Shown: one piece after another, positions 42,274-51,303 of the stretch
How positions within the stretch are numbered: position 1 is the stretch's first letter
How the letters are laid out: every line of letters begins with the position of its first letter
DNA from: Oceaniglobus ichthyenteri
GTDB taxonomy: Bacteria; Pseudomonadota; Alphaproteobacteria; Rhodobacterales; Rhodobacteraceae
DNA length: 64,000 nucleotides
Reading direction: 5' to 3'
Assembly: GCF_003057885.1 (NCBI RefSeq)
Contig: NZ_QAGK01000003.1
Span: 248,001-312,000 of the forward strand
The notes under the pieces: model-generated
The model's database searches: none
Told to the model about the DNA's origin: nothing
What the model saw: the letters and a program-made list of their open reading frames with translations, nothing else
Made by a program: the position numbers and the translations under genes

Positions 42274-44076
42274 ATGAGCACATCGCCCGATCCCGAAACC
42301 AGTGGTATCAATGTGATCCGCCGCGTTATCCCGTATCTCTGGCCAGAAGGGCAGGGGTGGGTGAAACGGCGGGTGATCTTTTCGTTGATCGTTCTGGTTC
42401 TTTCAAAACTCATCGCCGTCGGCACGCCGTTTTTCTACAAGGCGGCGGTTGACGCGTTGTCGGGCGATGGCACCGATGCGGCCTGGATGCTGGGCATGGG
42501 GGCGGTGGGGTTGACCGTGGCCTATGGCGTGGCACGCCTGCTGAGCGTCGGGTTTCAGCAGTTGCGCGATGTGATTTTTGCCGCGGTCGGGCAACGCGCC
42601 CTGCGGCAATTGGCGTTGGAAACGTTCAACCACATTCACCGCCTTTCCATGCGCTATCACATCACCCGCAAGACCGGCGGGTTGAGCCGGATCATCGAGC
42701 GCGGCGTGAAGGGCGTGGAATTCCTGTTGCGATTCTTGCTGTTCTCCATCGGGCCGCTGGTGTTGGAACTGTTGATGATCGCGGTGGTTTTGGCCTGGGT
42801 GTTTGACATCTGGTATCTGGTGGTCGTGTTTGTGACGATCGCGCTTTACACTTGGTTCACCTTTGCGGTCACGGAATGGCGGGTGAAAGTCCGCCGGATC
42901 ATGAATGCCCAGGACACAGATGCCAACCAAAAGGCGATTGACAGCCTTTTGAATTTTGAAACGGTAAAATATTTCGGCGCCGAAACCCGCGAAGCAGAGC
43001 GTTACGACAGCGCCATGGAAAAATACGTGGCCGCGGCGCTGACCACGTCCTATTCGCTGGCATTCCTGAACTTTGGCCAATCGGTTTTGATCACCGGTGG
43101 TTTGGTGGCGGTCATGGTGATGGCGGCCATGGGGGTGTCCAGTGGTGCGTTGACCGTTGGCGATTTTGTCATGGTCAATGCCTATATGATTCAGATCACC
43201 TTGCCGCTTAATTTCCTGGGTTCGGTTTATCGCGAAATTCGCCAGGCTCTGGTGGATATGGGCGAAATGTTCGGCCTTCTGGAACAGCCCGCCGAGGTTC
43301 AGGACAAGCCCAACGCCCCTGCGCTGAACGTCAGCGGCGGCGCGGTTTCGTTAAAGGACGTGACATTCGGCTATGACGAGGCGCGCCCGATCCTCAAGGG
43401 GATATCGCTTGACGTGCCGGCGGGGCAGACGGTGGCGATTGTCGGCTCGTCGGGGTCGGGCAAATCAACCATCGGGCGGCTGTTGTTCCGTTTTTACGAT
43501 GTGAACGCCGGCAGTCTGACGATTGATGGCCAGGACGTGCGCGATGTGACGCAGGACAGCCTGCATGCACAAATCGGCGTGGTGCCGCAGGATACCGTGC
43601 TGTTCAACGACACGATCCGCTATAACATTGCCTATGGTCGCCCCGAGGCCAGCTTTTCCGAGGTTGAAGACGCGGCAAAGGCGGCGAAGATCCACGATTT
43701 CATTCTCAGCCTGCCCGATGGGTATGACACCACAGTGGGTGAGCGTGGCCTGAAACTTTCTGGTGGTGAGAAACAGCGGGTGGGCATTGCGCGCACGCTG
43801 CTGAAGGATCCGCCGATCCTGTTGCTGGACGAAGCCACCAGCGCCCTGGACAGTGAAACCGAACAGGATATTCAACACGAATTGAAAGGGTTGGGCCGGG
43901 GCCGCACCGTATTGGTTATCGCACACCGTTTGTCGACGATTGCCGATGCCGATCAGATTGTGGTGTTGGAAAACGGGATCATCGTGGAACGTGGCACCCA
44001 TGACGCGCTGCTGGCGGCGCAAGGGCGCTATGCCTCGTTGTGGTATCGTCAGGAAACCGAAGAAGACGCCGCCTGA
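42274..44076 (+). CDS. Atm1-type ABC exporter (half transporter)
   Basis: A 600-residue homodimeric exporter: an N-terminal six-helix permease domain, then an ATPase domain with Walker A GSSGSGKST, signature LSGGEKQR and Walker B ILLLDEATSALD. The N-terminal INVIRRVIPYLWPEGQGWVKRRV and the WRVKVRRIMNAQDTDANQKAIDSLLNFETVKYFG segment match the Atm1/ABCB7/HMT1 group, which exports glutathione-linked sulfur or metal conjugates. Start at MSTSPDPE. It follows the LysM gene by 73 bases on the same strand, with no obvious functional link. Confidence 0.92.
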   Translation: MSTSPDPETSGINVIRRVIPYLWPEGQGWVKRRVIFSLIVLVLSKLIAVGTPFFYKAAVDALSGDGTDAAWMLGMGAVGLTVAYGVARLLSVGFQQLRDVIFAAVGQRALRQLALETFNHIHRLSMRYHITRKTGGLSRIIERGVKGVEFLLRFLLFSIGPLVLELLMIAVVLAWVFDIWYLVVVFVTIALYTWFTFAVTEWRVKVRRIMNAQDTDANQKAIDSLLNFETVKYFGAETREAERYDSAMEKYVAAALTTSYSLAFLNFGQSVLITGGLVAVMVMAAMGVSSGALTVGDFVMVNAYMIQITLPLNFLGSVYREIRQALVDMGEMFGLLEQPAEVQDKPNAPALNVSGGAVSLKDVTFGYDEARPILKGISLDVPAGQTVAIVGSSGSGKSTIGRLLFRFYDVNAGSLTIDGQDVRDVTQDSLHAQIGVVPQDTVLFNDTIRYNIAYGRPEASFSEVEDAAKAAKIHDFILSLPDGYDTTVGERGLKLSGGEKQRVGIARTLLKDPPILLLDEATSALDSETEQDIQHELKGLGRGRTVLVIAHRLSTIADADQIVVLENGIIVERGTHDALLAAQGRYASLWYRQETEEDAA

Positions 44077-44084
44077 CGAGCCAT

Positions 44085-44112
44085 GCAGGGGGCGGCGATT
44101 ACTGCCCCCTGC
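44085..44112. terminator. Hairpin between convergent Atm1 and RND genes
   Basis: GCAGGGGGC and GCCCCCTGC pair around a 10-base loop between two convergent stops. There is no U-tract on either side, so its terminator role is plausible only. Confidence 0.5.
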
Positions 44113-44132
44113 AAACGATCCGGTTGCGCGAC

Positions 44133-47100
44133 CTATTCCGCCGCGCGCAGAGCCGGGGTTGGGATGTCGTGCACCGGCGCAGGTGCGTCGGTTTCCCAGA
44201 TGATTTCGGGCGCGCGGATTTTGCGGGCGGCGCGATTGTTTGACAGATCGCGCGCCGACTGCCCCCGCCGCCGCGCCAAAGCGCCCAGACCGCGCACCGA
44301 GCGATACGCGCCCTCGGAAATCCAGACCCGCAAGGCCAACATCGACGGAGTGAACACCAACGTCAGCATCGTGGCAATGCCAAGGCCAAACACCACCGCC
44401 GTGGCCAGTTGTTTCCACCACAGCGCGGTTGGGCTGTCGATCGAATAGCCGCCGCCGATGAAATCCAGCGACAGTCCAAACATCATCGGGGCAAGCCCGG
44501 CCATGGTGGTGATCGTTGTCAATAAAACCGGGCGAATCCGGTCTTCTGCGGTGCGCACGATTGCCTCGATCCGGGGCATATACCGGCTGTATTCCTGATA
44601 GGTATCGATCAGCACGATGTTGTTGTTCACCACGATCCCGGCAAGCGCGACAATGCCGGTGCCGGTCATGATGATCGAAAACGGCTGGTTCATCACCAAC
44701 ATGCCAATCAGACAGCCGGCGGTTGACAGAACCACCGCCAACAATACCAGAACCGAATTATAGATGCTGTTGAACTGCGCCAGCAGGATGATGAACATCA
44801 GGCACAGTGCGCCCGCAAATGCCTTCATCAGGAATGCACCGGATTCGGCTTGATCCTCCTGTTCGCCGGTCCATTCCCAATCAACCGAGGCGGGCAGGGG
44901 CGTTTCGGTTTCCAGCCATTTGGTCAGGGTTTCAATACGTTCGTTTGCATTCATCGCCACGTCGCGGCTGGCACCGCCATCATCGGTGACGGTTTTGGTC
45001 AGGCCGGGTGCAACATCGGCCTTTACGTCAAAAAACCTCTGCTGGCCGATCCGGTCGATCTGGCCCAGTTTTGCCACGGGTTTGCGGGTGATGAAATTGG
45101 ACAGCGGAATCAACCCATCGGCGGTGCGCACCTTCAGGTTGTCCAGGGTTGACAGAACCCGGTCCTTTTGTGGCAGACGCACGCGAATTTCGATTTCTTC
45201 GTCTGATGTGGGCACGCGCATCGTATCAAGCAATATCCCCCGCGTCACCAATTGCACCATGCCGCCCACGGTCACCACATCGGCGCCGTACCGCCCGGCC
45301 TGTTCCACATCGACATCAATCTGCCAGTCGATCCCGGGCAGGGGGCGGCTGTCTTCGATATCGGTCAGCCCTTCGGTTGTTTCAAATTTCGCCCGGGCCA
45401 GGGCGGTGGCGGTTTGCAGCTCTTCCCAGTTGTTGCCGCTCAGGCGCAGATGCACCGGTTTGCCCGATGCCGGACCCATGGCAAGGTTCAGCACCTCGGT
45501 CTGGATGCCCGGAACGGTGGCGAGCCGTTTTTGCAGATCGGCAATGACGGCGTCACCGTCCAATTGATCCAAGGTTACGTCGCCGGGGTGGGTGCGGGCG
45601 TATTCTGGCCGGTCTTCCCATGGGATCAGCTCGATCTGAATCTGACCGATGGCATCCAGCGGTGTCGCCGCCCCGCCATTGTTCGAACTCAGCCCGCCTT
45701 CGCCCGCAAAGGCAAAGGCGTTGTCGATCCCTTTGGTTTCAAGTGTGATCGCCTCGACCTGGCGCAGCAATTCGTCTTTTTCGGGAAGAGACAGATTGCC
45801 GCGTGCCTTGACATAGACGATCGCCTGTTCCGGTTCGGATTCAACAAAGAACTCAACGCCGTTGTTGTTGGCGGCGAAATAACCAAAGGTGGAGATCACG
45901 AAAAAGATCACTGCGCCAATCGTCAGCACAGGCATCACCGGATTGCCTGTGATGAATTTGATCGCGTGGCCAAACAGCGTGCGTTTGCGCCCCGACGCCA
46001 CGCGTTTGGGCGCGCGGCGAAATTTGACCGAATCCAGCAGAATACCCGTAATCATTGCACCAGCCACAAACAGCAGCGGCCCAACTGCTTTCATCAGCGC
46101 GCCGGGCAGGGTGGCCGATTCCCACGGCATCACAGCGAGATTTGGAAACAGATAGGTGGGGTTAAGCGTCTGCATCGCGCCGCTAAACACCAACAGCCCC
46201 GCAGGCACCAACAAGGCGGCGCGCACCACCCATGGCAACAGACCGCGCAGGATGGTCGACGCGCCATCAAACTGGCGCGATATCCGGCCCGCAACGCCAC
46301 CCAGCACCGGCAGATAAATCAGCGCCACCACCAAAGAGGCAGACAGCACAAAAATCAACGTCACCGGCAGCATGCCCATGAATTCCCCCGCCACACCGGG
46401 CCAGAACAGCATCGGCAGGAACGCGCAAAGGGTGGTGGCGGTCGAGCTGACGATGGGCCAGAACATCCGCTTGGCCGCTTCGGTAAAGGCCGCCATCGGG
46501 CCTGCGCCCTCATCAATCCGGCGGTCGGCATATTCAACCACCACAATGGCGCCATCCACCAACATGCCCACGGCCAGGATCAGGCCAAACATGACGATGT
46601 TGGAAATTGTGATGCCCATGGCGCCCAAAAGCACAAAGCACAGCAAAAACGATGTGGGAATCGCAAATCCGACCAACAGGGCCGAGCGGATTCCCAACGC
46701 GGCCAAAACCACGATCATCACCAGGGCAACGGCCGTTAGAACCGACCCTTCCAATTGCGATACCATCGATTCAACCTGACGTGATTGATCATTGCTGGTG
46801 CCCACAGTGATCGCTTCGCGCAGATCGCTGGGCCATTCGGCGCTGACTTTTGCCACCTCTTCCTTGACCAGGGCCGAGGTGTCGATCAGGTTGAACCCCT
46901 TGCGTTTCACCACCTGAAGCGCGACGGTTTTCTGGCCGTTGAACCGCGCTGTGCCGGTGCGGTCTTCAAATGTCAGGCGAATGTCGGCCAGATCGCCCAG
47001 TGTCACCACACGATCACCGTTCACCTTGACCGGCAGATTGTAGATGTCTTGCTGTTTCTCGAATGACGACGGGATTTTCACCGAAAACGCGCCGTTTTCG

Positions 47101-47759
47101 GTTTCAACTTCGCCCGCTGCGATCAGTTGATTGTTGTTCTGAACAACCGAAATCAACTCATTCGCGGTGACGTTATATGCCTCAAGCCGCAAAGGATCGA
47201 TGATCACCTCAAGCATTTCATCGCGATGCCCGGCCAATCCGGCCTCAAGCACGGGTTCCAGAGATTCCAGCCGATCCTGCAAATCGGTCGCCACGCGCAA
47301 CAGCGTGCGTTCGGGCAAGGCCCCGGTGAGATTGACAATGATGATCGGAAATTCGGAAAAGTTGATTTCATTGATCGAATATTTATCGGCCCCGGTCGGG
47401 AACCGTGCCTCGACCGTATTCATCCGGTCGCGCACATCGGCCAGAATCTGGGATTTGTTCCAGCCGAATTCAAACTCCAACGCCACCCCGGCATAATTTT
47501 CGGCCGCGGTGCCGGTGATTTTTTTCAAACCATCCAGATCCGACAATTCGGTTTCCATCGGTTTGACCAACAGTTTTTCGCTGTCCTCGGCGGAAATGCC
47601 GGGAAATTGCACCGACACGAACAGCGCCGGAATTTCGATGTCGGGCTCGCCCTCTTTGGGCAGTTGGCTATAGGCCAGACCACCCGCAACGAGCGACAAA
47701 ACGATAAACGCCAGGACCATCCGCGCGCGGGCGGCGGCCCAATCGATCATACCGGTCAT
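44133..47759 (-). CDS. RND family efflux pump, inner-membrane component
   Basis: Exports drugs, metals or lipophilic compounds using the proton gradient. At 1208 residues it is about 150-170 longer than usual HAE1 pumps. It has the N-terminal periplasm-leading helix, two large periplasmic loops, and the central GMLVDGAIVVVEYADRRI helix with Asp residues. The extra length is mainly between TM6 and TM7: hydrophobic spans occur near residues 507-525 and 556-577 before the expected TM7 at about 606-628. I start at MTGMIDWAAARARM, where the ATG overlaps the adaptor stop by four bases. Confidence 0.93.
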   Translation of the reverse strand: MTGMIDWAAARARMVLAFIVLSLVAGGLAYSQLPKEGEPDIEIPALFVSVQFPGISAEDSEKLLVKPMETELSDLDGLKKITGTAAENYAGVALEFEFGWNKSQILADVRDRMNTVEARFPTGADKYSINEINFSEFPIIIVNLTGALPERTLLRVATDLQDRLESLEPVLEAGLAGHRDEMLEVIIDPLRLEAYNVTANELISVVQNNNQLIAAGEVETENGAFSVKIPSSFEKQQDIYNLPVKVNGDRVVTLGDLADIRLTFEDRTGTARFNGQKTVALQVVKRKGFNLIDTSALVKEEVAKVSAEWPSDLREAITVGTSNDQSRQVESMVSQLEGSVLTAVALVMIVVLAALGIRSALLVGFAIPTSFLLCFVLLGAMGITISNIVMFGLILAVGMLVDGAIVVVEYADRRIDEGAGPMAAFTEAAKRMFWPIVSSTATTLCAFLPMLFWPGVAGEFMGMLPVTLIFVLSASLVVALIYLPVLGGVAGRISRQFDGASTILRGLLPWVVRAALLVPAGLLVFSGAMQTLNPTYLFPNLAVMPWESATLPGALMKAVGPLLFVAGAMITGILLDSVKFRRAPKRVASGRKRTLFGHAIKFITGNPVMPVLTIGAVIFFVISTFGYFAANNNGVEFFVESEPEQAIVYVKARGNLSLPEKDELLRQVEAITLETKGIDNAFAFAGEGGLSSNNGGAATPLDAIGQIQIELIPWEDRPEYARTHPGDVTLDQLDGDAVIADLQKRLATVPGIQTEVLNLAMGPASGKPVHLRLSGNNWEELQTATALARAKFETTEGLTDIEDSRPLPGIDWQIDVDVEQAGRYGADVVTVGGMVQLVTRGILLDTMRVPTSDEEIEIRVRLPQKDRVLSTLDNLKVRTADGLIPLSNFITRKPVAKLGQIDRIGQQRFFDVKADVAPGLTKTVTDDGGASRDVAMNANERIETLTKWLETETPLPASVDWEWTGEQEDQAESGAFLMKAFAGALCLMFIILLAQFNSIYNSVLVLLAVVLSTAGCLIGMLVMNQPFSIIMTGTGIVALAGIVVNNNIVLIDTYQEYSRYMPRIEAIVRTAEDRIRPVLLTTITTMAGLAPMMFGLSLDFIGGGYSIDSPTALWWKQLATAVVFGLGIATMLTLVFTPSMLALRVWISEGAYRSVRGLGALARRRGQSARDLSNNRAARKIRAPEIIWETDAPAPVHDIPTPALRAAE

Positions 47760-48991
47760 TGGCCCACCTCGGCCTGATTGGCACGATATGTGGGTTTGAT
47801 CGCCACACCGTCGGTCACATATTCCTGACCCACCACAATTGCGGCAACCGTATCGGGCAGGCCGGCCACCCAAACCCCATCAACCGTGTCGCGCAACACG
47901 CTGACAGGCACGAATTTGGCGGTGTCGCCGATATCGACAATGCGCAGGCCCAGATCACCATTATCGTTCAGTGTCAGGGCCGAGGGCGGCATCAGATGCG
48001 CCATGCGCCCATCGGATTGAATGATGATCTCAACGGTTTGTCCGTCGCGAATGGTCAGGTCGGGGTTGGGCACTTCAACCTCGGTGCGAAATGTGCGGGT
48101 ATTGGAATCAGCGCTGCGCGACAGGAACGTGACACGCCCCACCACATCAATTCCCGACGCCAGCCGCGCCCCGGCCATCGCGCCAACGCGCACCTTGGCG
48201 ACTTCGGTTTCGGGCACAAAGCCAACCAATTTGATCGGGTCCAGTTGGATGACCGTGGCGCAAAGCGCGCCGGGTTGCATCAGGGTGCCCAATTCGGCGG
48301 TATCGGTTTCCAACAGCCCCTCGAACGGTGCAAAGATGCTGAGGCGCTCGATCTCTTTTCGCGCGGCGGCCACTGCGGCTTCGGCGCTCTGCACCCCGGC
48401 GCTGGCTGATTCCAGGCCAGATTTTGCCGCCTGCACCGCGGCCCGGGCCGATTCGACCGCGGCGGCGGTTTGCGCCACCCGGGTTTGCGAGGCAAAGCCG
48501 CCCTCACTCAGTTTGCGCGCGGCGTTGTCGTTGATCATCGCCTCTTGCAGGCGCGATTCCGCTTCGGCCACGCGCGATTGCGCCTCGGGGCCGCGGGCGC
48601 GCGCCTCGCTCAGGCGGGCCTCGGTTTCGGTCAGTTGCGCCTCGCGGGTGCCGGGATCAAGTTGGCACAGCAACTGGCCTTCGGTCACGAACGCGCCTTT
48701 GCGCAAGGGGGCCGAGGTGATGCGCCCATTGGTTTCGGCGCTGACCGTGACCTGCCGCGCGGCTTCGGTGCGGCCCCGCAATAAAACGGCACTGTCAATT
48801 TTTTGCGCGGTTGAGCGTAACGCCACAACAGAAACGGCGCGGGCGCCTTCATCGGGGGCGTCCCCGGCTGTGGCGGTGTCTACGGCAATAGCTTCGTTTT
48901 GGGCAAATGCCAAAAGCGCGGGACGTTCGAAAACCAATAAATACAGCGCACCCGCAACCAGCAGTGCAGTGAGGATCGAGAAAAAACGCAT
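47756..48991 (-). CDS. RND efflux pump periplasmic adaptor (membrane fusion protein)
   Basis: A 411-residue adaptor that links the RND pump to an outer-membrane channel. It has an N-terminal signal anchor (FFSILTALLVAGALYLLVF), a lipoyl/barrel-sandwich half (ETNGRITSAPLRKGAFVTEGQLLCQLDP), a long coiled-coil hairpin rich in Ala/Glu/Arg (residues about 110-200), then the second half and beta-barrel (FAPFEGLLETDTAELGTLM). The coiled-coil is longer than average, which fits a pump that contacts a tall channel. Starts at the ATG preceded by a TTG. Confidence 0.92.
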   Translation of the reverse strand: MRFFSILTALLVAGALYLLVFERPALLAFAQNEAIAVDTATAGDAPDEGARAVSVVALRSTAQKIDSAVLLRGRTEAARQVTVSAETNGRITSAPLRKGAFVTEGQLLCQLDPGTREAQLTETEARLSEARARGPEAQSRVAEAESRLQEAMINDNAARKLSEGGFASQTRVAQTAAAVESARAAVQAAKSGLESASAGVQSAEAAVAAARKEIERLSIFAPFEGLLETDTAELGTLMQPGALCATVIQLDPIKLVGFVPETEVAKVRVGAMAGARLASGIDVVGRVTFLSRSADSNTRTFRTEVEVPNPDLTIRDGQTVEIIIQSDGRMAHLMPPSALTLNDNGDLGLRIVDIGDTAKFVPVSVLRDTVDGVWVAGLPDTVAAIVVGQEYVTDGVAIKPTYRANQAEVGQ

Positions 48992-49127
48992 CAAGGCCTC
49001 GTTCAGATCATAACAATTTAAAGTATGGTGGGGGGCGTTTATGCCGTTGGGTGTGTTATCTAAAGGGGTGTACGCTAAACTAATCGGTTCAGATTAATGT
49101 TTTCTGCATCCGTGCACAACGTTTAAC

Positions 49128-49200
49128 GCCCCGCTGCTTTGGGGCCTTGGCAATGATGCCCCCGTCGCGGTAAGACACCCGCGACCGAAAACGGGGGATC
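49128..49200 (+). promoter_or_regulatory. Structured leader that may hide the yfgM ribosome site
   Basis: A small hairpin (GCCCC/GGGGC at 49128-49145) is followed by a large one: CCCCC (49159-49163) pairs with GGGGG (49193-49197), and inside it GTCGCGG pairs with CCGCGAC. The GGGGGAT that would serve as the ribosome site for the GTG at 49205 lies in the outer stem. This could lower or regulate translation of the gene. Confidence 0.5.
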
Positions 49201-49204
49201 CTGC

Positions 49205-49858
49205 GTGAGCAACACTGACAGTTTCGTTGAAGAGGTAACCGAAGAGGTGCGCCGTGACCGCCTGTTCGGGCTGATGCGGCGCTATGGCTGGATCGCGATT
49301 ACCCTTGTGGTTCTGCTGGTTGGCGGGGCCGCCTATAACGAATGGCAAAAGGCCCGCACCCAGGCCGCGGCACAGGCGTTTGGCGATGGTATCCTTGCCG
49401 CGCTTGAGAAAAACGATCCTGCGCAGCGCCGTGCCGCCCTGGCCGATGTGGCCACGGCCACGCCACGTCAGCAGGCGCTTGTGTCGATGTTCATGGCGCA
49501 AGAGGCCGAACAGGACAGCAGCGATGTAACCACATCCCTCGCCGCGCTGGCGGATGAGGCGGATTTGCCGCAGATATACCGGGAATTGGCGCTGTTGAAA
49601 TTCGTGATGCGCGCCGACAGTGGGTTGACCCCGGATGACAAGATTTCACGCCTGACCCCGCTGACCATTCCCGGCGCGCCCTATCGCCTGTTGGCGCTGG
49701 AGCAAATCGCGCTGGCCGAGGTGGAAAAAGGCGAATCCGATGCCGCATTGACCCGGCTTCAGGGGATACTGGCCGAAGATCAGGTCAGCCAAGGCTTGCG
49801 CCGCCGCGTTTCTCAGTTGATTATCGCACTTGGTGGGACGCTGGACGACGCGGCCTGA
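49205..49858 (+). CDS. yfgM: YfgM-like ancillary protein of the Sec translocon
   Basis: A 217-residue inner-membrane protein with one N-terminal span (YGWIAITLVVLLVGGAAYNEW, residues 28-48) and a periplasmic tetratricopeptide-like helical domain. The start VTEEVRRDRLFGLMRRYGW is typical of the YfgM/DUF2133 family, which in E. coli binds SecYEG and the periplasmic chaperone PpiD. The start codon is GTG. It precedes bamB and der, the same order as in E. coli. Confidence 0.85.
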   Translation: MSNTDSFVEEVTEEVRRDRLFGLMRRYGWIAITLVVLLVGGAAYNEWQKARTQAAAQAFGDGILAALEKNDPAQRRAALADVATATPRQQALVSMFMAQEAEQDSSDVTTSLAALADEADLPQIYRELALLKFVMRADSGLTPDDKISRLTPLTIPGAPYRLLALEQIALAEVEKGESDAALTRLQGILAEDQVSQGLRRRVSQLIIALGGTLDDAA

Positions 49859-49938
49859 ACGACGGCCCGCACAAGGGCCGCAGCACATTACGGCGCAGGG
49901 GCATTTCCCCGCCGCGCACGAGGGCAGGAGAGGCACAG

Positions 49939-51255
49939 ATGGGACTGAGCAAACCGATGCTGGCGGCACTGGGCGCGCTAGGGTTTTTGGCGGCCTGTGG
50001 TGATCCTGAATTGATTCTCACGGGCGAACGTCTTGATCCCCGCGCCGATCTCAGTGGCGATGCCATGGTCGATGCGCCCGCACCGTCAACGGCGATCACC
50101 CTGCCCGCACAGGTGGTCAACGCCAGTTGGACCCATACCGCAGGCAGCCCGAGCCACACCATTCAACATCCCGCCCTTGGCAGCACCCTGAACCGGGCCT
50201 GGAGCGTGAATATCGGCGAAGGCAATTCGCGCCGTCACCGCATTACCGCCGCCCCGGTCGTGGCCGACAATCGCGTGTTCACGGTGGACAGCCGCTCGAC
50301 CGTATCCGCCCACACGACATCTGGCGCGCTGCTGTGGTCGGTCGATCTGACCCGGGCGGGTGAAAACACTGACGATGCGTCCGGCGCGGGCCTTGCGATA
50401 CAGGGTAACCGTTTGTTGGTTACCACGGGCTTTGGCGATTTGGTGGCGTTGAACGCTGCCACCGGCGCGCGCGACTGGATTCAGGAGCTGGATGCCGCGC
50501 CGGCAGGGGCGCCAACCGTGGTGGGTGATCTGGCCTATGTGGTCACGCGCGACGCCATCGCCTGGGCCATCGATATCAACACCGGCCGAATCGCATGGAC
50601 ATTGCCCGGCACACCCAGCGCTTCTGGTGTTGTCGGAGGGGCCGCGCCTGCGGTGACCGACCGTCTGGCGATCCTGCCGTTTGCCAATGGCGAACTGGTG
50701 GCGGCGCTGCGCGGTGGCGGCACCGGTGTCTGGAACAGTTTCGTGGCCGGTCAGCGCAAGGGTCAGGTATATGCACGGGTGTCAGACATCACCGGCGATC
50801 CGGTGGTCAGCGGCGACCGCGTTTACGCAGGCAGCCCGTCAGGGCGCACGGTTGCCGTGGATCTGACCACGGGTGACACCCTGTGGTCGGCGACCGAGGG
50901 CGCCATGGGCCCGGTCATTGTTGCCGGTGGTGCCGTGTTTGCGGTGTCGGACAAGGCCGAACTGGTGCGTCTGGATGCAGAAACCGGCACCCGGGTCTGG
51001 GGCACCGAGCTGCCGTTTTTTGTCAAAGCCGCAGCGCGCAGTCGCAAGGCAATCGTGGGCAATTATGGGCCGGTGTTGGCCGGTGGCCAGCTTTGGGTCG
51101 GGTCGGGTGACGGGCTGTTGCGCGCGTTCAATCCCGAAACCGGGGCGGAAACCGGGCGGGTCGCGCTGCCCGATGGGGCGGCGAGCGCCCCGATCGTGGC
51201 CGGTCGTACTTTATACATTGTTTCTCAGGACGGGATGCTTCACGCTTTCCGTTGA
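49939..51255 (+). CDS. bamB: Outer-membrane assembly lipoprotein BamB-like, PQQ-type beta-propeller
   Basis: A 438-residue outer-membrane lipoprotein: the signal ends LGFLAAC, with lipobox Cys20. The rest consists of about eight PQQ-like beta-propeller blades with repeated A-x-GxxxW and LDAxTG-type strands (LYWSVDLTRAGE region, then LDAETGTRVWG, FNPETGAETGR). It is a component of the Bam complex that inserts beta-barrel proteins. Length and position between yfgM and der match BamB. Confidence 0.9.
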   Translation: MGLSKPMLAALGALGFLAACGDPELILTGERLDPRADLSGDAMVDAPAPSTAITLPAQVVNASWTHTAGSPSHTIQHPALGSTLNRAWSVNIGEGNSRRHRITAAPVVADNRVFTVDSRSTVSAHTTSGALLWSVDLTRAGENTDDASGAGLAIQGNRLLVTTGFGDLVALNAATGARDWIQELDAAPAGAPTVVGDLAYVVTRDAIAWAIDINTGRIAWTLPGTPSASGVVGGAAPAVTDRLAILPFANGELVAALRGGGTGVWNSFVAGQRKGQVYARVSDITGDPVVSGDRVYAGSPSGRTVAVDLTTGDTLWSATEGAMGPVIVAGGAVFAVSDKAELVRLDAETGTRVWGTELPFFVKAAARSRKAIVGNYGPVLAGGQLWVGSGDGLLRAFNPETGAETGRVALPDGAASAPIVAGRTLYIVSQDGMLHAFR

Positions 51256-51303
51256 CTGCGTTAGGGTGTAGACGGCGTTCTTCCTTTCCGCCGTGAGGGC
51301 ATT

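Noticed and set aside
45252-46739. 495-residue plus-strand frame opposite the RND pump
   Set aside because: Shadow frame; no ribosome site and low-complexity His/Gln/Arg composition.
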